Positions 34,290 through 42,569 of a DNA stretch of 64,000 nucleotides are shown here, piece after piece. The stretch's first letter is position 1. Each line of letters begins with the position of its first letter. The notes beneath the pieces were generated by a model. That model saw nothing but the letters and a program-made list of their open reading frames with translations. It did no database searches and was not told the DNA's origin. Both the position numbers and the translations under genes were made by a program. Origin of the DNA: Chloroflexota bacterium (GTDB taxonomy: Bacteria; Chloroflexota; Anaerolineae; Anaerolineales; Villigracilaceae); NCBI GenBank assembly GCA_016234495.1, contig JACRBI010000048.1:62001-126000 (forward strand), given 5' to 3'.

Positions 34290-34395
34290 TTACAAGGTCG
34301 AAAAACATTAACGCGAATTTCACGAATGAAGCGAATTACGCGATTTTGTTATGGAGTTTCGCGAAAATTCGCGCCGTTCGCGTTAAGCCTTGCTG
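34290..34395. repeat. GCGAATT word repeat in the intergenic region
   Basis: ACGCGAATTTCACGAATG and AGCGAATTACGCG face TTCGCGAAAATTCGCG and GTTCGCGTTA, an imperfect inverted repeat of the same style as others in this window. The remaining part of the 285 bp gap shows only the -10 box of the sigma gene. Confidence 0.6.
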
Positions 34396-34475
34396 CAAAT
34401 TTGAATACGTGTCAACCTACTTTGAGATAACAGTAAATAGAACATGAACTGATGATGGCAATTTCATTAAACGGG

Positions 34476-34481
34476 TAAAAT
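34476..34481 (+). promoter_or_regulatory. -10 box positioned for a leaderless mRNA (sigma gene)
   Basis: TAAAAT ends 6 nt before the ATG at 34488. No Shine-Dalgarno is visible. Confidence 0.55.
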
Positions 34482-34487
34482 AACCTT

Positions 34488-35096
34488 ATGGACGAAACTG
34501 CGCTCATACATTCTGCACAAAACGGCGATCTTGATTCCTTCAACACGCTCATCCTGCATTACCAAGATTCCGTTTTTCACACTGCGCTTCGGATCATTGG
34601 GGATGAAGACCTTGCGCAGGATGCCGCGCAGGAAGCATTCATCTCAGCCTTTCGAAGTATTTCCTCTTTCCGCGGCGGATCATTCAAGGCCTGGCTGATG
34701 CGCATGGTGACGAATGCCTGCTACGATGAATTTCGACGACAAAAACGCCGACCCACGACTCCGCTCGAGCCTGATACCGCTGACGGCGAAGAAATTGATT
34801 CTCCGCGCTGGCTGGCAGACCCGAACATGACTCCCGCAGAAAGATCGGAAGCTGTTGAATTGGAACATGCCATTCAACATTGCCTCGATGCGCTTCCAAC
34901 GGAATTCCGCACCGTCGTTGTGCTGGCAGATATTCAAGGCATGGACTACAGCGAAGTTGCAGCTGCTTCACACGTTCCACTTGGCACCATCAAGAGTCGG
35001 CTTGCGCGCGCGCGCCTGCGCCTGCGCGAATGCCTGCGCGGCTTCGAGGAACTTTTACCTTCTTCATTCCGTCTGCAAGAGGAAGGCAATTCATGA
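34488..35096 (+). CDS. ECF-type RNA polymerase sigma factor
   Basis: 202 aa. Region 2 is 'FNTLILHYQDSVFHTALRIIGDEDLAQDAAQEAFISAFRS', with the DAxQExF pattern; region 4 contains 'LPTEFRTVVVLADIQGMDYSEVAAASHVPLGTIKSRLARARLRLRE' with the HTH. The linker is slightly long (PTTPLEPDTADGEEIDSP). The stop overlaps the ATG of the next gene (ATGA), which encodes its probable anti-sigma partner. Confidence 0.94.
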   Translation: MDETALIHSAQNGDLDSFNTLILHYQDSVFHTALRIIGDEDLAQDAAQEAFISAFRSISSFRGGSFKAWLMRMVTNACYDEFRRQKRRPTTPLEPDTADGEEIDSPRWLADPNMTPAERSEAVELEHAIQHCLDALPTEFRTVVVLADIQGMDYSEVAAASHVPLGTIKSRLARARLRLRECLRGFEELLPSSFRLQEEGNS

Positions 35097-35833
35097 AAAA
35101 TTTCCGTGACATTGAACAACTCTCCGCTTATTTGGATGGACAACTCAGCCCATCCGATTCTGCACGCCTTGAGTCGCGCATCTCTGCCGACCCCGAGCTT
35201 GCTTCTGCTTTAAGTGATCTTCGCGCTGCCCGAAACATTCTCCGCAAGCTGCCGGCGCGCAAAGCGCCGCGCAACTTCACATTGACGCGCAAGATGGTCG
35301 GACTCAAACCGCCTTTGCCGAGCACATTTTCATTCTTCCGATTTTCAACAGCCTTCGCAACATTTCTGTTAATGCTGACCTTCGCGGCAAATGTATTAAT
35401 TCCGCGCATAAGTTTTGGCGCAGGCGCGCCGATGATGGCTCAGGAAGCCCTTGGCATCGGCGGCGGAAGCGGTGGCGGATGTGATCCATGCCTGCCTGCC
35501 GCGCCTGCCGCCACAGAAGCGCCCGTCGCAGAAGCTCTCGTCGCCACCGAAGCGCCTGCGCTTGCACCTTCCGCCGATATGAACATTGCGCCGACTGCCA
35601 CTGCTCCTATCGCCACCGAAGATACCGCCCGTGTCGCTGAGACGCCCATCGTCGAGACTCCATCTGCCAAAGATGCAGCGAATGCTCCAGAATTGCAGGG
35701 CCAGCCCGAAGTCAGTACGACGCGTGAAGCGGTCATTCCGCTGTCGTGGCAGATTACTCTGCTGGTCATTGTCCTGCTCAGCGCATTGATCATGTTTGGA
35801 GTGCGTCAGTCCGCAATCAGAAAGTGGAAGTAA
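35093..35833 (+). CDS. Putative membrane anti-sigma factor
   Basis: 246 aa. The N-terminus 'FRDIEQLSAYLDGQLSPSDSARLESRISADPEL' matches the sigma-binding helical segment of anti-sigma factors, though the HxxxCxxC zinc motif is absent. A TM helix lies at about residues 85-105 (FATFLLMLTFAANVLIP) and a second at the C-terminus (ITLLVIVLLSALIMFGV). Between them is an Ala/Thr/Glu/Pro-rich low-complexity stretch of about 100 residues (TEAPVAEALVATEAPA). The longer open frame upstream to 34880 overlaps the sigma gene and is not used. Confidence 0.85.
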   Translation: MKNFRDIEQLSAYLDGQLSPSDSARLESRISADPELASALSDLRAARNILRKLPARKAPRNFTLTRKMVGLKPPLPSTFSFFRFSTAFATFLLMLTFAANVLIPRISFGAGAPMMAQEALGIGGGSGGGCDPCLPAAPAATEAPVAEALVATEAPALAPSADMNIAPTATAPIATEDTARVAETPIVETPSAKDAANAPELQGQPEVSTTREAVIPLSWQITLLVIVLLSALIMFGVRQSAIRKWK

Positions 35834-35842
35834 CTTTAAAAA

Positions 35843-36331
35843 ATGGCGAGAGATGAGTACGTCAATTTTTGTCCGCGTTGCGGGGCGGGGGTGGCGCACG
35901 AAGATAAATTTGGGAAGGTGCGCCCGGTTTGCCCGCAGTGTGGGTGGATTTATTTTGTGGATCCAAAAGTTGCCGCGGCTGTCCTTGTTGAACAGGACGG
36001 CCGCGTTTTGCTTGTGCGGCGCGTGAATGAACCTTTTCGCGGGCTATGGACTTTGCCCGCTGGTTTTGTGAATGGGGGGGAAGACCCCTCCGAAGCCGCC
36101 GCCCGCGAATGTTTGGAAGAAACCGGACTGGCTGTCCAGATCACTCGCGTGCTGGATGTCATCTCGGGGCGCGAACACAAACGCGGCGCAGATTTTGTGA
36201 TCGTTTATCTCGCGGAGGTGCTCAGCGGAGAGTTGTCTCCGGCTGATGATGCCGATGCGGCAGAATGGTTTGCGCGCAATGAATTGCCGCCGTTGGCCTT
36301 CAAGGCGACTCAAAAAATACTGGGCGGCTGA
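35843..36331 (+). CDS. Nudix hydrolase with N-terminal zinc ribbon
   Basis: 162 aa. An N-terminal zinc ribbon has CPRC and CPQC pairs, as in NudC-like and many stand-alone Nudix proteins. The Nudix box reads GGEDPSEAAARECLEETGL, matching GX5EX7REUXEEXGU. It probably hydrolyses a nucleoside diphosphate derivative (ADP-ribose or NADH type). A TM helix is absent. Starts 9 bp after the anti-sigma stop. Confidence 0.92.
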   Translation: MARDEYVNFCPRCGAGVAHEDKFGKVRPVCPQCGWIYFVDPKVAAAVLVEQDGRVLLVRRVNEPFRGLWTLPAGFVNGGEDPSEAAARECLEETGLAVQITRVLDVISGREHKRGADFVIVYLAEVLSGELSPADDADAAEWFARNELPPLAFKATQKILGG

Positions 36332-36344
36332 TTGCCTTACAGTC

Positions 36345-36480
36345 TTAAAATCGGGACGCAGATGAACGCTCACTTGCCCTGGCGGGCAGTGCCAGGGGAA
36401 AACGCTGATTCTAGGCGTTTTTTCGGCAGAATTCTCAAAAAAATCTGCGTCCATCTGCATTTATCAGCGTCCAAAAACAA
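36345..36480. repeat. GCAGATG/CATCTGC word repeat
   Basis: GGGACGCAGATGAACGCT and AACGCTGATTC face AAATCTGCGTCCATCTGC and TTATCAGCGTCC over about 130 bp. Same style as other intergenic repeats. No gene in this 220 bp gap. Confidence 0.6.
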
Positions 36481-36539
36481 AGTGTAAGGTAATCAGACTT
36501 GGCGGATAATAATCTAACGTAAAGTCATTTCCTATATGC

Positions 36540-36545
36540 TACAAT
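36540..36545 (+). promoter_or_regulatory. -10 box positioned for a leaderless mRNA (MEMO1-like gene)
   Basis: TACAAT ends 6 nt before the ATG at 36552, with no Shine-Dalgarno. Confidence 0.55.
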
Positions 36546-36551
36546 AATTTT

Positions 36552-37409
36552 ATGGCTGACATTCGTCCCTCACCAATTGCAGGCACATGGTACGAATCCA
36601 ATCCCAATAAACTTGCCGCAAATATTGACTCGTATCTGGACAACGCCACCACCCCCGAACTGAGCGGGGAGGTCATTGCTGTGATTGCCCCTCACGCGGG
36701 GCATCGTTACTCGGGCGAAGTTGCCGCGTACGCCTTCAAGGTGCTCGAAGGGGCAAACCCAAATCTGGTCGCCATCCTTTCGCCGTATCACAATTATTCG
36801 CCACACCCGCTGCTCGTTACTGCCCACGAGGCGTATTCCACTCCACTGGGAGAAATTAAAGTGGACCAGGATGCGCTTGCAGAACTACAGGCCAGCCTCG
36901 ATATACCCATCACATTCATTGCAAATGACAGAGAACATTCACTCGAGATCGAACTTCCTTTTTTACAGCGCGTTCTAAAAAATGATTTCAAACTTCTGCC
37001 GATCATGCTCCGCGCGCAGGAACCCGAAGTTGCCAAAAAACTTGGAGACGCGCTGGCGAAACTTCTCAAAAATAAAAACGCACTCATCGTTGCCTCCACT
37101 GACCTTTCGCATTTCCACGATCAAAGAACAGCAAACCTCCTTGACCATGAAATGCTGACGCGATTTGAGTCGCTCGACCCTGATTCAATTTTTCGAGCCG
37201 AGCATACCGGCAAAGGATTTGCCTGCGGACACGCCGCCGTCGCATCCATGTTGTGTGCGGCAAAATCACTCGGCGCAGACAAGGTGCAAATCCTAAACTA
37301 CGCCACCTCGGGCGATGTCACAGGCGATCACACCTCAGTTGTAGGTTATGGCGCGGCAGTGGTCTTGAAGAAGATATACCGCACTCGGTCAAAAATTGCG
37401 CTTTTTTAG
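36552..37409 (+). CDS. amrB: MEMO1 family protein (AmmeMemoRadiSam system protein B)
   Basis: 285 aa. MEMO1 signatures are clear: 'IRPSPIAGTWYESNPNKL', 'IAPHAGHRYSG', 'LSPYHNYSP' and 'STDLSHFHD', plus 'TGKGFACGHAAVASML'. This fold is related to extradiol dioxygenases and binds a metal through His and Asp/Glu. In bacteria it often accompanies a radical SAM protein and an AMMECR1 domain protein; neither is visible beside it here. An inverted repeat overlaps its last codons. Confidence 0.9.
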   Translation: MADIRPSPIAGTWYESNPNKLAANIDSYLDNATTPELSGEVIAVIAPHAGHRYSGEVAAYAFKVLEGANPNLVAILSPYHNYSPHPLLVTAHEAYSTPLGEIKVDQDALAELQASLDIPITFIANDREHSLEIELPFLQRVLKNDFKLLPIMLRAQEPEVAKKLGDALAKLLKNKNALIVASTDLSHFHDQRTANLLDHEMLTRFESLDPDSIFRAEHTGKGFACGHAAVASMLCAAKSLGADKVQILNYATSGDVTGDHTSVVGYGAAVVLKKIYRTRSKIALF

Positions 37410-37450
37410 AAGGTGGAAAGCGCGATTTTTGACCGTGGGTATTATATAAT
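37386..37450 (+). repeat. Hairpin plus GGGTATTATATAA element, copy 2 (priA promoter)
   Basis: CGGTCAAAAATTGCGC with TTTTTTAG and the inverse GCGCGATTTTTGACCG enclose the end of the MEMO1-like gene. GTGGGTATTATATAAT follows and supplies the -10 box of priA. The first copy is at 30107-30157. Confidence 0.75.
37445..37450 (+). promoter_or_regulatory. -10 box positioned for a leaderless mRNA (priA)
   Basis: TATAAT ends 6 nt before the ATG at 37457, no Shine-Dalgarno. Confidence 0.65.
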
Positions 37451-37456
37451 CGCTAC

Positions 37457-39946
37457 ATGTTTGTCCGCCTCGCAGTCAACGTCCCCTCGATCACAAATTT
37501 ATTTGATTACTCCATCCCGGCAGAACTTGCGCCGCAGATTCTGCCGGGATGTCTCGTCACCGTGCCATTTGGGAATCAGATCGTGCAGGGCGTGATCCTC
37601 GAACTGCTGGATTCTCCCTCGGTGCAGAATCCTAAACCGATCCTTGACCTGCTCGACCCTGCACCGGTTCTGACTCAGCCCCAGCTTGCTCTTGCGATTC
37701 TGCTGGCAGAGTCCACGCTGAATCCGCTCGCCTCCATCGTCAGCCTCATGCTTCCGACAGGGCTGGCTCAACAGGCAGACATGCTCTATCAGACGGTAGA
37801 CAATAGACCGCAGACAGTCGACGGTCCACTGTCCATCGTCCATCGTCGTTTACTTGACTTGTTAAAAAATCGCGGCCCCCTTCGCGGACGACAGATCGAT
37901 TCCCATTTTGCAAAAATTGACTGGCGTAAGACGGCGCAAGTGCTCGTAAAAAAAGGAATCCTTTCTGCGAAGCATGTTCTTCCCGCTCCCCGGGTGAGAC
38001 CAAAGTTTGTGCGCGTTGCCCAACTCGCAGTTCCGCCCGAAGAAGCAGCGGCGCAAACGCCAAACCTCGGCACCAGGCAAACTCTGGCGCGCCGCCAATC
38101 CGCATTGACCTTTCTCATGCGTCAACCCGAAGCCATTAACCTTTCGTGGGTTTATGCCGAAACGGGATGCAACCTCTCAGACTTGCAGGAGCTTGAAGAG
38201 CGCGGATTGATCCGCCTGTTCGAAAGTGAAATTTTCAGGGATTCGCTGGAAAAAATAGGTAATCAGGAAAACGGGGAAATAAGTGCGCAGGTGCTCGAAC
38301 TCACTCCTGAACAATCTTCTGCACTCAATCACATCAATTCCTCATTCCTCATTTCTCACTCCTCATTCCTCATTAATGGCGTCACCGGCTCTGGAAAAAC
38401 TGAAATTTATTTACGTGCTGCCGAGGAGACCATCAAATATGGAAAACAGGCGATTATCCTGGTTCCCGAAATCGCGTTGACTCCGCAGACTGTGCGCAGG
38501 TTTTTGGCGCGTTTCCCGGGGCAGGTGGGGCTTGTCCATTCAAAATTATCAGAGGGAGAAAGATACGACACCTGGCGCCGCGCGCGGACAGGCAAACTTA
38601 AGGTCATCATCGGCGCGCGTTCGGCTTTGTTTTCACCGCTGCCCGATATCGGCTTGATCGTCGTGGATGAATGTCATGATGGCTCGTATTATCAATCTGA
38701 GCCTCCGTTTTATCATGCAGTGGCGGCTGCGCAGGAATACGCGCGCTTATGCGGAGCAGTCTGTGTGCTTGGTTCTGCCACGCCGACCATCGAACAAAGA
38801 TTTAGCGCAGAAAATGGAAAAATAAAAATGTTGGATTTGCCGCGCCGTGTGGTGGAAAGAAACCTGCCGCCTGTTCAGGTGGTGGACATGCGCGAGGAAC
38901 TCAAGAGCGGCAATCGTGGAATCTTTTCACGCCTGCTGGCTGAGTCTTTGGCTGAAACGATTTCACGCGGCGAGCAGGCTATCCTCTTCCTCAACCGCCG
39001 CGGTACGGCAACTTATGTCTTTTGCAGAGATTGCGGCCACGTCATGAAATGTCCGAACTGCGAAACGCCGCTGACCTATCATGTCGAAGGCGCTGTCCCG
39101 AGCATGACGAAGGGTCACAAGTCGCAGGCCTCTGACCTTCGACTTGTGACTTTTGACTTGCGCTGTCATCGCTGCAATTACTCGCGCCAGATGCCAAAGA
39201 CCTGCCCCAACTGCAACGGCACGCAGATCCGTGCTTACGGGCTGGGCAGTGAAAAAGTGGAGACCGAAATCCAGTCCATGTTTCCGCAGGCGCGGACTTT
39301 GCGCTGGGACTGGGATACCACGCGCAAGAAGGATGCGCATGAGATGATCCTGACGCATTTCTCCAATCATCAGGCGGATGTGCTGGTGGGGACGCAGATG
39401 CTCGCCAAGGGACTCGACTTGCCCAAGGTGACATTGGTTGGCATCGTGCTTGCAGATGTGGGGCTGACTCTGCCTGATCCGTTTGCGAGTGAAAAAGTAT
39501 TCCAAACTTTAACTCAGGTGGCGGGGCGCGCCGGGCGGTCTGCGCTGGGCGGCAAGGTCGTTTTGCAAACCTTCATGCCTGAACATTACGCGATTCAGTT
39601 TGCGGCGCAGCATGACGTAAATGGATTTTATCTGCGCGAGTTGGAATACCGCCGACAGTTGGGTTACCCGCCGTATGCGCGTCTGGCGCGGCTGGAGTAT
39701 CGCCATGCGGACCCTGCCAAAGCGGAGGAAGAGTCGCAGAAAACAGCGGGCAGGCTCAAGGTCAAGATGGAAGCGGAGGGTCGTCATCAAACGGAATTGA
39801 TCGGCCCCGTCCCATCCTTCTTTTCAAAAATGGATGACGTCTATCGCTGGCAGATCATCGTGCGCGGGCCTGATCCCGTTTCTCTTTTGCGCGATATCAA
39901 ACTGACAGATTGGCGAATTGAAATTGACCCGATAAGTTTGCTATAA
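37457..39946 (+). CDS. priA: Primosomal protein N' (replication restart helicase PriA)
   Basis: 829 aa. The 3'BD N-terminal domain is followed by helicase lobe 1 with Walker A GVTGSGKTE at about residue 308, a Walker B variant VVDECHDGSYYQSE, the zinc-binding module (CRDC, CPNC, CHRC, CPNC) and lobe 2 with 'VAGRAGRSALGGKVVLQTF'. PriA reloads the replisome at stalled forks. Longer than usual by about 60 to 90 residues, largely through three in-frame word repeats at 37791-37850, 38336-38376 and 39109-39161. The last lies between the zinc Cys pairs, replacing a short loop. Confidence 0.95.
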   Translation: MFVRLAVNVPSITNLFDYSIPAELAPQILPGCLVTVPFGNQIVQGVILELLDSPSVQNPKPILDLLDPAPVLTQPQLALAILLAESTLNPLASIVSLMLPTGLAQQADMLYQTVDNRPQTVDGPLSIVHRRLLDLLKNRGPLRGRQIDSHFAKIDWRKTAQVLVKKGILSAKHVLPAPRVRPKFVRVAQLAVPPEEAAAQTPNLGTRQTLARRQSALTFLMRQPEAINLSWVYAETGCNLSDLQELEERGLIRLFESEIFRDSLEKIGNQENGEISAQVLELTPEQSSALNHINSSFLISHSSFLINGVTGSGKTEIYLRAAEETIKYGKQAIILVPEIALTPQTVRRFLARFPGQVGLVHSKLSEGERYDTWRRARTGKLKVIIGARSALFSPLPDIGLIVVDECHDGSYYQSEPPFYHAVAAAQEYARLCGAVCVLGSATPTIEQRFSAENGKIKMLDLPRRVVERNLPPVQVVDMREELKSGNRGIFSRLLAESLAETISRGEQAILFLNRRGTATYVFCRDCGHVMKCPNCETPLTYHVEGAVPSMTKGHKSQASDLRLVTFDLRCHRCNYSRQMPKTCPNCNGTQIRAYGLGSEKVETEIQSMFPQARTLRWDWDTTRKKDAHEMILTHFSNHQADVLVGTQMLAKGLDLPKVTLVGIVLADVGLTLPDPFASEKVFQTLTQVAGRAGRSALGGKVVLQTFMPEHYAIQFAAQHDVNGFYLRELEYRRQLGYPPYARLARLEYRHADPAKAEEESQKTAGRLKVKMEAEGRHQTELIGPVPSFFSKMDDVYRWQIIVRGPDPVSLLRDIKLTDWRIEIDPISLL
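37791..37850 (+). repeat. In-frame word repeat inside priA (GTC/GAC family)
   Basis: Words AGACAATAGACCGCAGACAG and GTCCATCGTCC encode TVDNRPQTVDGPLSIVHRR. GTCCATCGTCC is the reverse complement of GGACGATGGAC found in recJ and sbcC. Confidence 0.7.
38336..38376 (+). repeat. In-frame word repeat inside priA (CTCATTCCTCATT family)
   Basis: TTCCTCATTCCTCATTTCTC followed by ACTCCTCATTCCTCATT encodes NSSFLISHSSFLING immediately before Walker A, duplicating the SSFLI strand. Confidence 0.7.
39109..39161 (+). repeat. In-frame word repeat inside priA (GACCTTCGACTTGT family)
   Basis: GGGTCACAAGTCGCAGG and TGACCTTCGACTTGTGAC with TTTTGACTTG encode GHKSQASDLRLVTFDLR inside the zinc module. The 14-base word GACCTTCGACTTGT is identical in the nucleosidase gene at 56127-56160. 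Confidence 0.78.
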
Positions 39947-39947
39947 T
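39918..39947 (+). promoter_or_regulatory. Promoter inside the priA 3' end
   Basis: TTGAAA (39918-39923), 18 bp spacer, TATAAT (39942-39947). The -10 overlaps the priA stop codon. Confidence 0.6.
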
Positions 39948-39976
39948 CGCCCTATCTTTCAAGAGGAGAGTGTACT

Positions 39977-40873
39977 ATGCAAAGTTTTTCGCGCGGCTGG
40001 TCTTTCCTGAAGCAGGCCTGGGGGATGGCTTTCAAGGATAAGGATCTGCTCAAGCCGTCCATTTATGCGCTGGTGGTCGGGATGGTTGTTTCGGTGATCG
40101 GCATTATTCCATTGGGAATCACTTATTTTTTTATTGGCGGCAACAGCGTTGGTAATTTTGTGCTGGCTGTGATGGGCGGTATTTTAGTGTTCGTTCAGTT
40201 TGTGGTCACTTATGTTTTTTCAGGCATGACCGTGTATTTGATCTTCGGTTATCTCTCTGAGGGTGATGGCCGCATGGACAAGGCCTGGGCGATCGTGAAG
40301 CGCGACTTCTTTGACATCCTGACTCTGGCTGCTGCTTCGACGGCGGTCAATATGTTGAAGAGCGCGGCGCAACGCAACCGCAAGAATAATATTGTATCCA
40401 GCCTTGCGCGCTCGGCGACGGGACTGCTTGAAACCCTGTGGACGGAAGCCGCATACCTGATTTTGCCTGCGATGGTGATCGATGATATGAATCTCAAAGA
40501 CAGCCTGCAGCGAGTTTGGAAGATCACGAAAGAAAATCTATTATTGATCGGAATCAGCACGGTCGGTGTGCGCTGGGTGACCGGCCTGATCAGTTTTGTG
40601 TTTAGCATGATCGGCCTGGTGATTGCTTTTGTGATCGGCGGGGGGCTGGCTTATATCTCCGGCGGCAGCACTGCAATTTCAATTGTGGGAATCGTCATCG
40701 GGGCATTCGTATTTTTTGCATTCGCGATGGTGGCGAGTATTTTCAGTTCCTATACCAACACGGCTTATCACACCTGTCTTTACATCTGGGCGCGTGAGGT
40801 GGAAACGGCGAAGGCTGAAGGCAGTTCTGTGCCGGTAATTGCTCCCGCTCCATTGGCGGCCGCACTGGCGTAA
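39977..40873 (+). CDS. Polytopic membrane protein (DUF6159-like)
   Basis: 298 aa with about six TM helices. The N-terminus 'FSRGWSFLKQAWGMAFKDKDLLKPSIYALVVGM' and the repeated 'MTVYLIFGYLSEGDGRMDKAWAIVKRDFFDIL' resemble the DUF6159 group of membrane proteins; the identification is tentative. A helical loop 'LPAMVIDDMNLKDSLQRVWKITKENL' is characteristic. AGAGGAG stands before the ATG, and the promoter lies in the priA 3' end. Confidence 0.75.
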   Translation: MQSFSRGWSFLKQAWGMAFKDKDLLKPSIYALVVGMVVSVIGIIPLGITYFFIGGNSVGNFVLAVMGGILVFVQFVVTYVFSGMTVYLIFGYLSEGDGRMDKAWAIVKRDFFDILTLAAASTAVNMLKSAAQRNRKNNIVSSLARSATGLLETLWTEAAYLILPAMVIDDMNLKDSLQRVWKITKENLLLIGISTVGVRWVTGLISFVFSMIGLVIAFVIGGGLAYISGGSTAISIVGIVIGAFVFFAFAMVASIFSSYTNTAYHTCLYIWAREVETAKAEGSSVPVIAPAPLAAALA

Positions 40874-40882
40874 TAATAAAAC

Positions 40883-40915
40883 AGACCTGACAGGTTTTCG
40901 AAACCCGTCAGGTCT
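40883..40915. terminator. Hairpin after the membrane-protein gene
   Basis: AGACCTGACAGGTTT / AAACCCGTCAGGTCT forms a 15 bp stem with one mismatch and a 3 nt loop. The T-run is poor (CTTGT), so it may be a dispersed repeat serving as a terminator. Confidence 0.6.
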
Positions 40916-40936
40916 TGTAAGTGACAAAGGATGTTC

Positions 40937-41446
40937 ATGCAACCTGAACCGCGCCGAGAAATCATCACATGGGAAGAAGTGGATAAATTAATCGACTATT
41001 TGCTTCCCCAATTCAATCGTGAGTTTACCGCGATGGTGATGATCACGCGCGGGGGCATCATTCCCGGCGGACTGCTGGCTGAAGCGATGGATATTACCCA
41101 TATCCTGACTGCGGCAGTGGATTTTCCGGCGCAGATGCAAAGTCAGCGGTCATCCTTGATGATGTGGCCTGAGTTCATTCAATTCCCTGCGGAGGATAAG
41201 CTGCGCGGACGTCCCACCCTAATCGTGGACGATGTGTGGGGGTCGGGGCGCACGATCACGGCGGTTAAGAACCGCGTTTCGGCGGCTGGCGGTTTCCCTG
41301 AGACCTGCGTCATGCATTTCAATCCGTATCGCAATTTGTTTGGCAGCGCGCGCCCGGATTATTACGCGGCAGTGACAAATTCATTTATCGTTTATCCCTG
41401 GGAAGTGGATCGAGGCACAGATCAGGTTTTGTTGGGCGAAATATAA
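40937..41446 (+). CDS. Phosphoribosyltransferase domain protein
   Basis: 169 aa type I PRTase. The PRPP-binding loop is LIVDDVWGSGRT, with the two consecutive Asp, preceded by 'MVMITRGGIIPGGLLAEAM' at the pyrophosphate loop position. This arrangement resembles xanthine/hypoxanthine-type PRTases. The ATG at 40937 is better placed behind AAAGG than the ATG at 40931. The next gene begins 5 bp after the stop. Confidence 0.88.
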   Translation: MQPEPRREIITWEEVDKLIDYLLPQFNREFTAMVMITRGGIIPGGLLAEAMDITHILTAAVDFPAQMQSQRSSLMMWPEFIQFPAEDKLRGRPTLIVDDVWGSGRTITAVKNRVSAAGGFPETCVMHFNPYRNLFGSARPDYYAAVTNSFIVYPWEVDRGTDQVLLGEI

Positions 41447-41451
41447 AATCC

Positions 41452-42132
41452 ATGAAGACAATCGAATCGAAAATTGAAGCGCGAATAAAAACATTAAGAG
41501 GGAACGAGTATTTTGATGATCTTTCAGAGACCATGCTGAAGGAAATTTCCGCACACATGATTCTGCGGGAATACCAGCGCGGCGATGTCTTCTTTTGGGA
41601 AGGCGACCCTTGCGATGGACTATATATTGTGGAGCGGGGAAGCGCGAAAATTTTTCGCCTTTCACCGCAGGGGCGCCAGTACATTGTCCGCATTTTGCAG
41701 GAGGGTGATACCTTTGCCGAAGTGCCGGCATTTGATGGTGGCACCAACCCTGTCAACGTGGAGGCATTGGAGAATTGCTCGATCTGGATCATCAACGGCG
41801 AATTATTGCGCAGGCTTATTGTTTTGCACCCTCAGTTTGCGCAAAAGGTGCTGGTGAATTTTGGCCGCATGTTGCGCGGCATGGTGCATAAAGTCAGCGA
41901 AATGGCCTTTTATCAGGTGACTCATCGCCTGGCGCGCCTGATCGCGGAAATGCCGGAAGAAAAGCCTGCACTGCATTGGACACAGGAACAACTTGCGGCG
42001 CGGCTTGGCACCGTCCGTGAAGTGGTGGCGCGTTCATTGAAGGAATTGGAAAGAAGCGGCGCGATCAAAGTGGAGGACCGTCGCATTCATATCGTAGACC
42101 GTGAAATTTTTCAGCAATGGGTGCAGCCGTAG
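41452..42132 (+). CDS. Crp/Fnr family transcriptional regulator
   Basis: 226 aa. Cyclic-nucleotide-binding-like beta roll with 'GDVFFWEGDPCDGLYIVERGSAKIF' and 'EGDTFAEVPAFDGG', long dimer helix, and a C-terminal Crp-type HTH ('WTQEQLAARLGTVREVVARSLKELERSGAIKVEDRRI'). The phosphate-binding Arg/Ser of Crp and the four N-terminal Cys of Fnr are not evident, so the ligand is unknown. Confidence 0.94.
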   Translation: MKTIESKIEARIKTLRGNEYFDDLSETMLKEISAHMILREYQRGDVFFWEGDPCDGLYIVERGSAKIFRLSPQGRQYIVRILQEGDTFAEVPAFDGGTNPVNVEALENCSIWIINGELLRRLIVLHPQFAQKVLVNFGRMLRGMVHKVSEMAFYQVTHRLARLIAEMPEEKPALHWTQEQLAARLGTVREVVARSLKELERSGAIKVEDRRIHIVDREIFQQWVQP

Positions 42133-42154
42133 GAACGGGATGCAGATGAAATAA

Positions 42155-42190
42155 AAAAAACGCGGAAACCTTTTCGTTTCCGCGTTTTTT
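42155..42190. terminator. Bidirectional terminator
   Basis: AAAAAACGCGGAAAC / GTTTCCGCGTTTTTT with a 6 nt loop, between the converging Crp-type and DUF4404 genes. Confidence 0.95.
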
Positions 42191-42203
42191 GTTGGCGGGG
42201 TAT

Positions 42204-42467
42204 TTAAATCCCGGCGTTGCTCAGTATCGTGAATAAACTCGAAAGCGCAGAGGTCAACTCGGGATGCGTGACTTCAAAGTGGTCAATGGATGTTTCCATG
42301 CGTTCCAGCATGGATGGTGCGGCTTTCTTTTCGGCGCGCTCCAATAATTCCTGAATATCGGCGGAGAGGTCGCGCAGAAGTTCCTGCCCTTTTTCATCCA
42401 CGCTTTGGATTCCTTCAATCTCTTTATGCAGATTGGCGAGCAGTTCGTCAAGTTTCTGGTTGTTCAT
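42204..42467 (-). CDS. DUF4404 family protein
   Basis: 87 aa all-helical protein: 'LDELLANLHKEIEGIQSVDEKGQELLRDLSADIQELLERAE' and a C-terminal 'HPELTSALSSLFTILSNAGI', which matches the DUF4404 pattern. No signal peptide. Function unknown. AGGAA-type ribosome binding site before the ATG. Confidence 0.85.
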   Translation of the reverse strand: MNNQKLDELLANLHKEIEGIQSVDEKGQELLRDLSADIQELLERAEKKAAPSMLERMETSIDHFEVTHPELTSALSSLFTILSNAGI

Positions 42468-42569
42468 GGGATTCCTCTTTCTGATATAAGGATTGGATGT
42501 TCAGCGGTTTGCCGTAAAGTCTCCACCTATATTTTACAACTTTTTCTTTACAGCGTTAGACGTTAAAAG

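Noticed and set aside
34880-35833. Longer anti-sigma reading frame starting inside the sigma gene
   Set aside because: The first 71 residues are the sigma gene read in another frame; the ATGA overlap at 35093 and the sigma-binding helix mark the real start.
36552-37409. Complete AmmeMemoRadiSam system
   Set aside because: Only the MEMO1-like component is seen; the radical SAM genes in the window (12329, 15187) belong to the PqqD/SPASM type and are 20 kb away.
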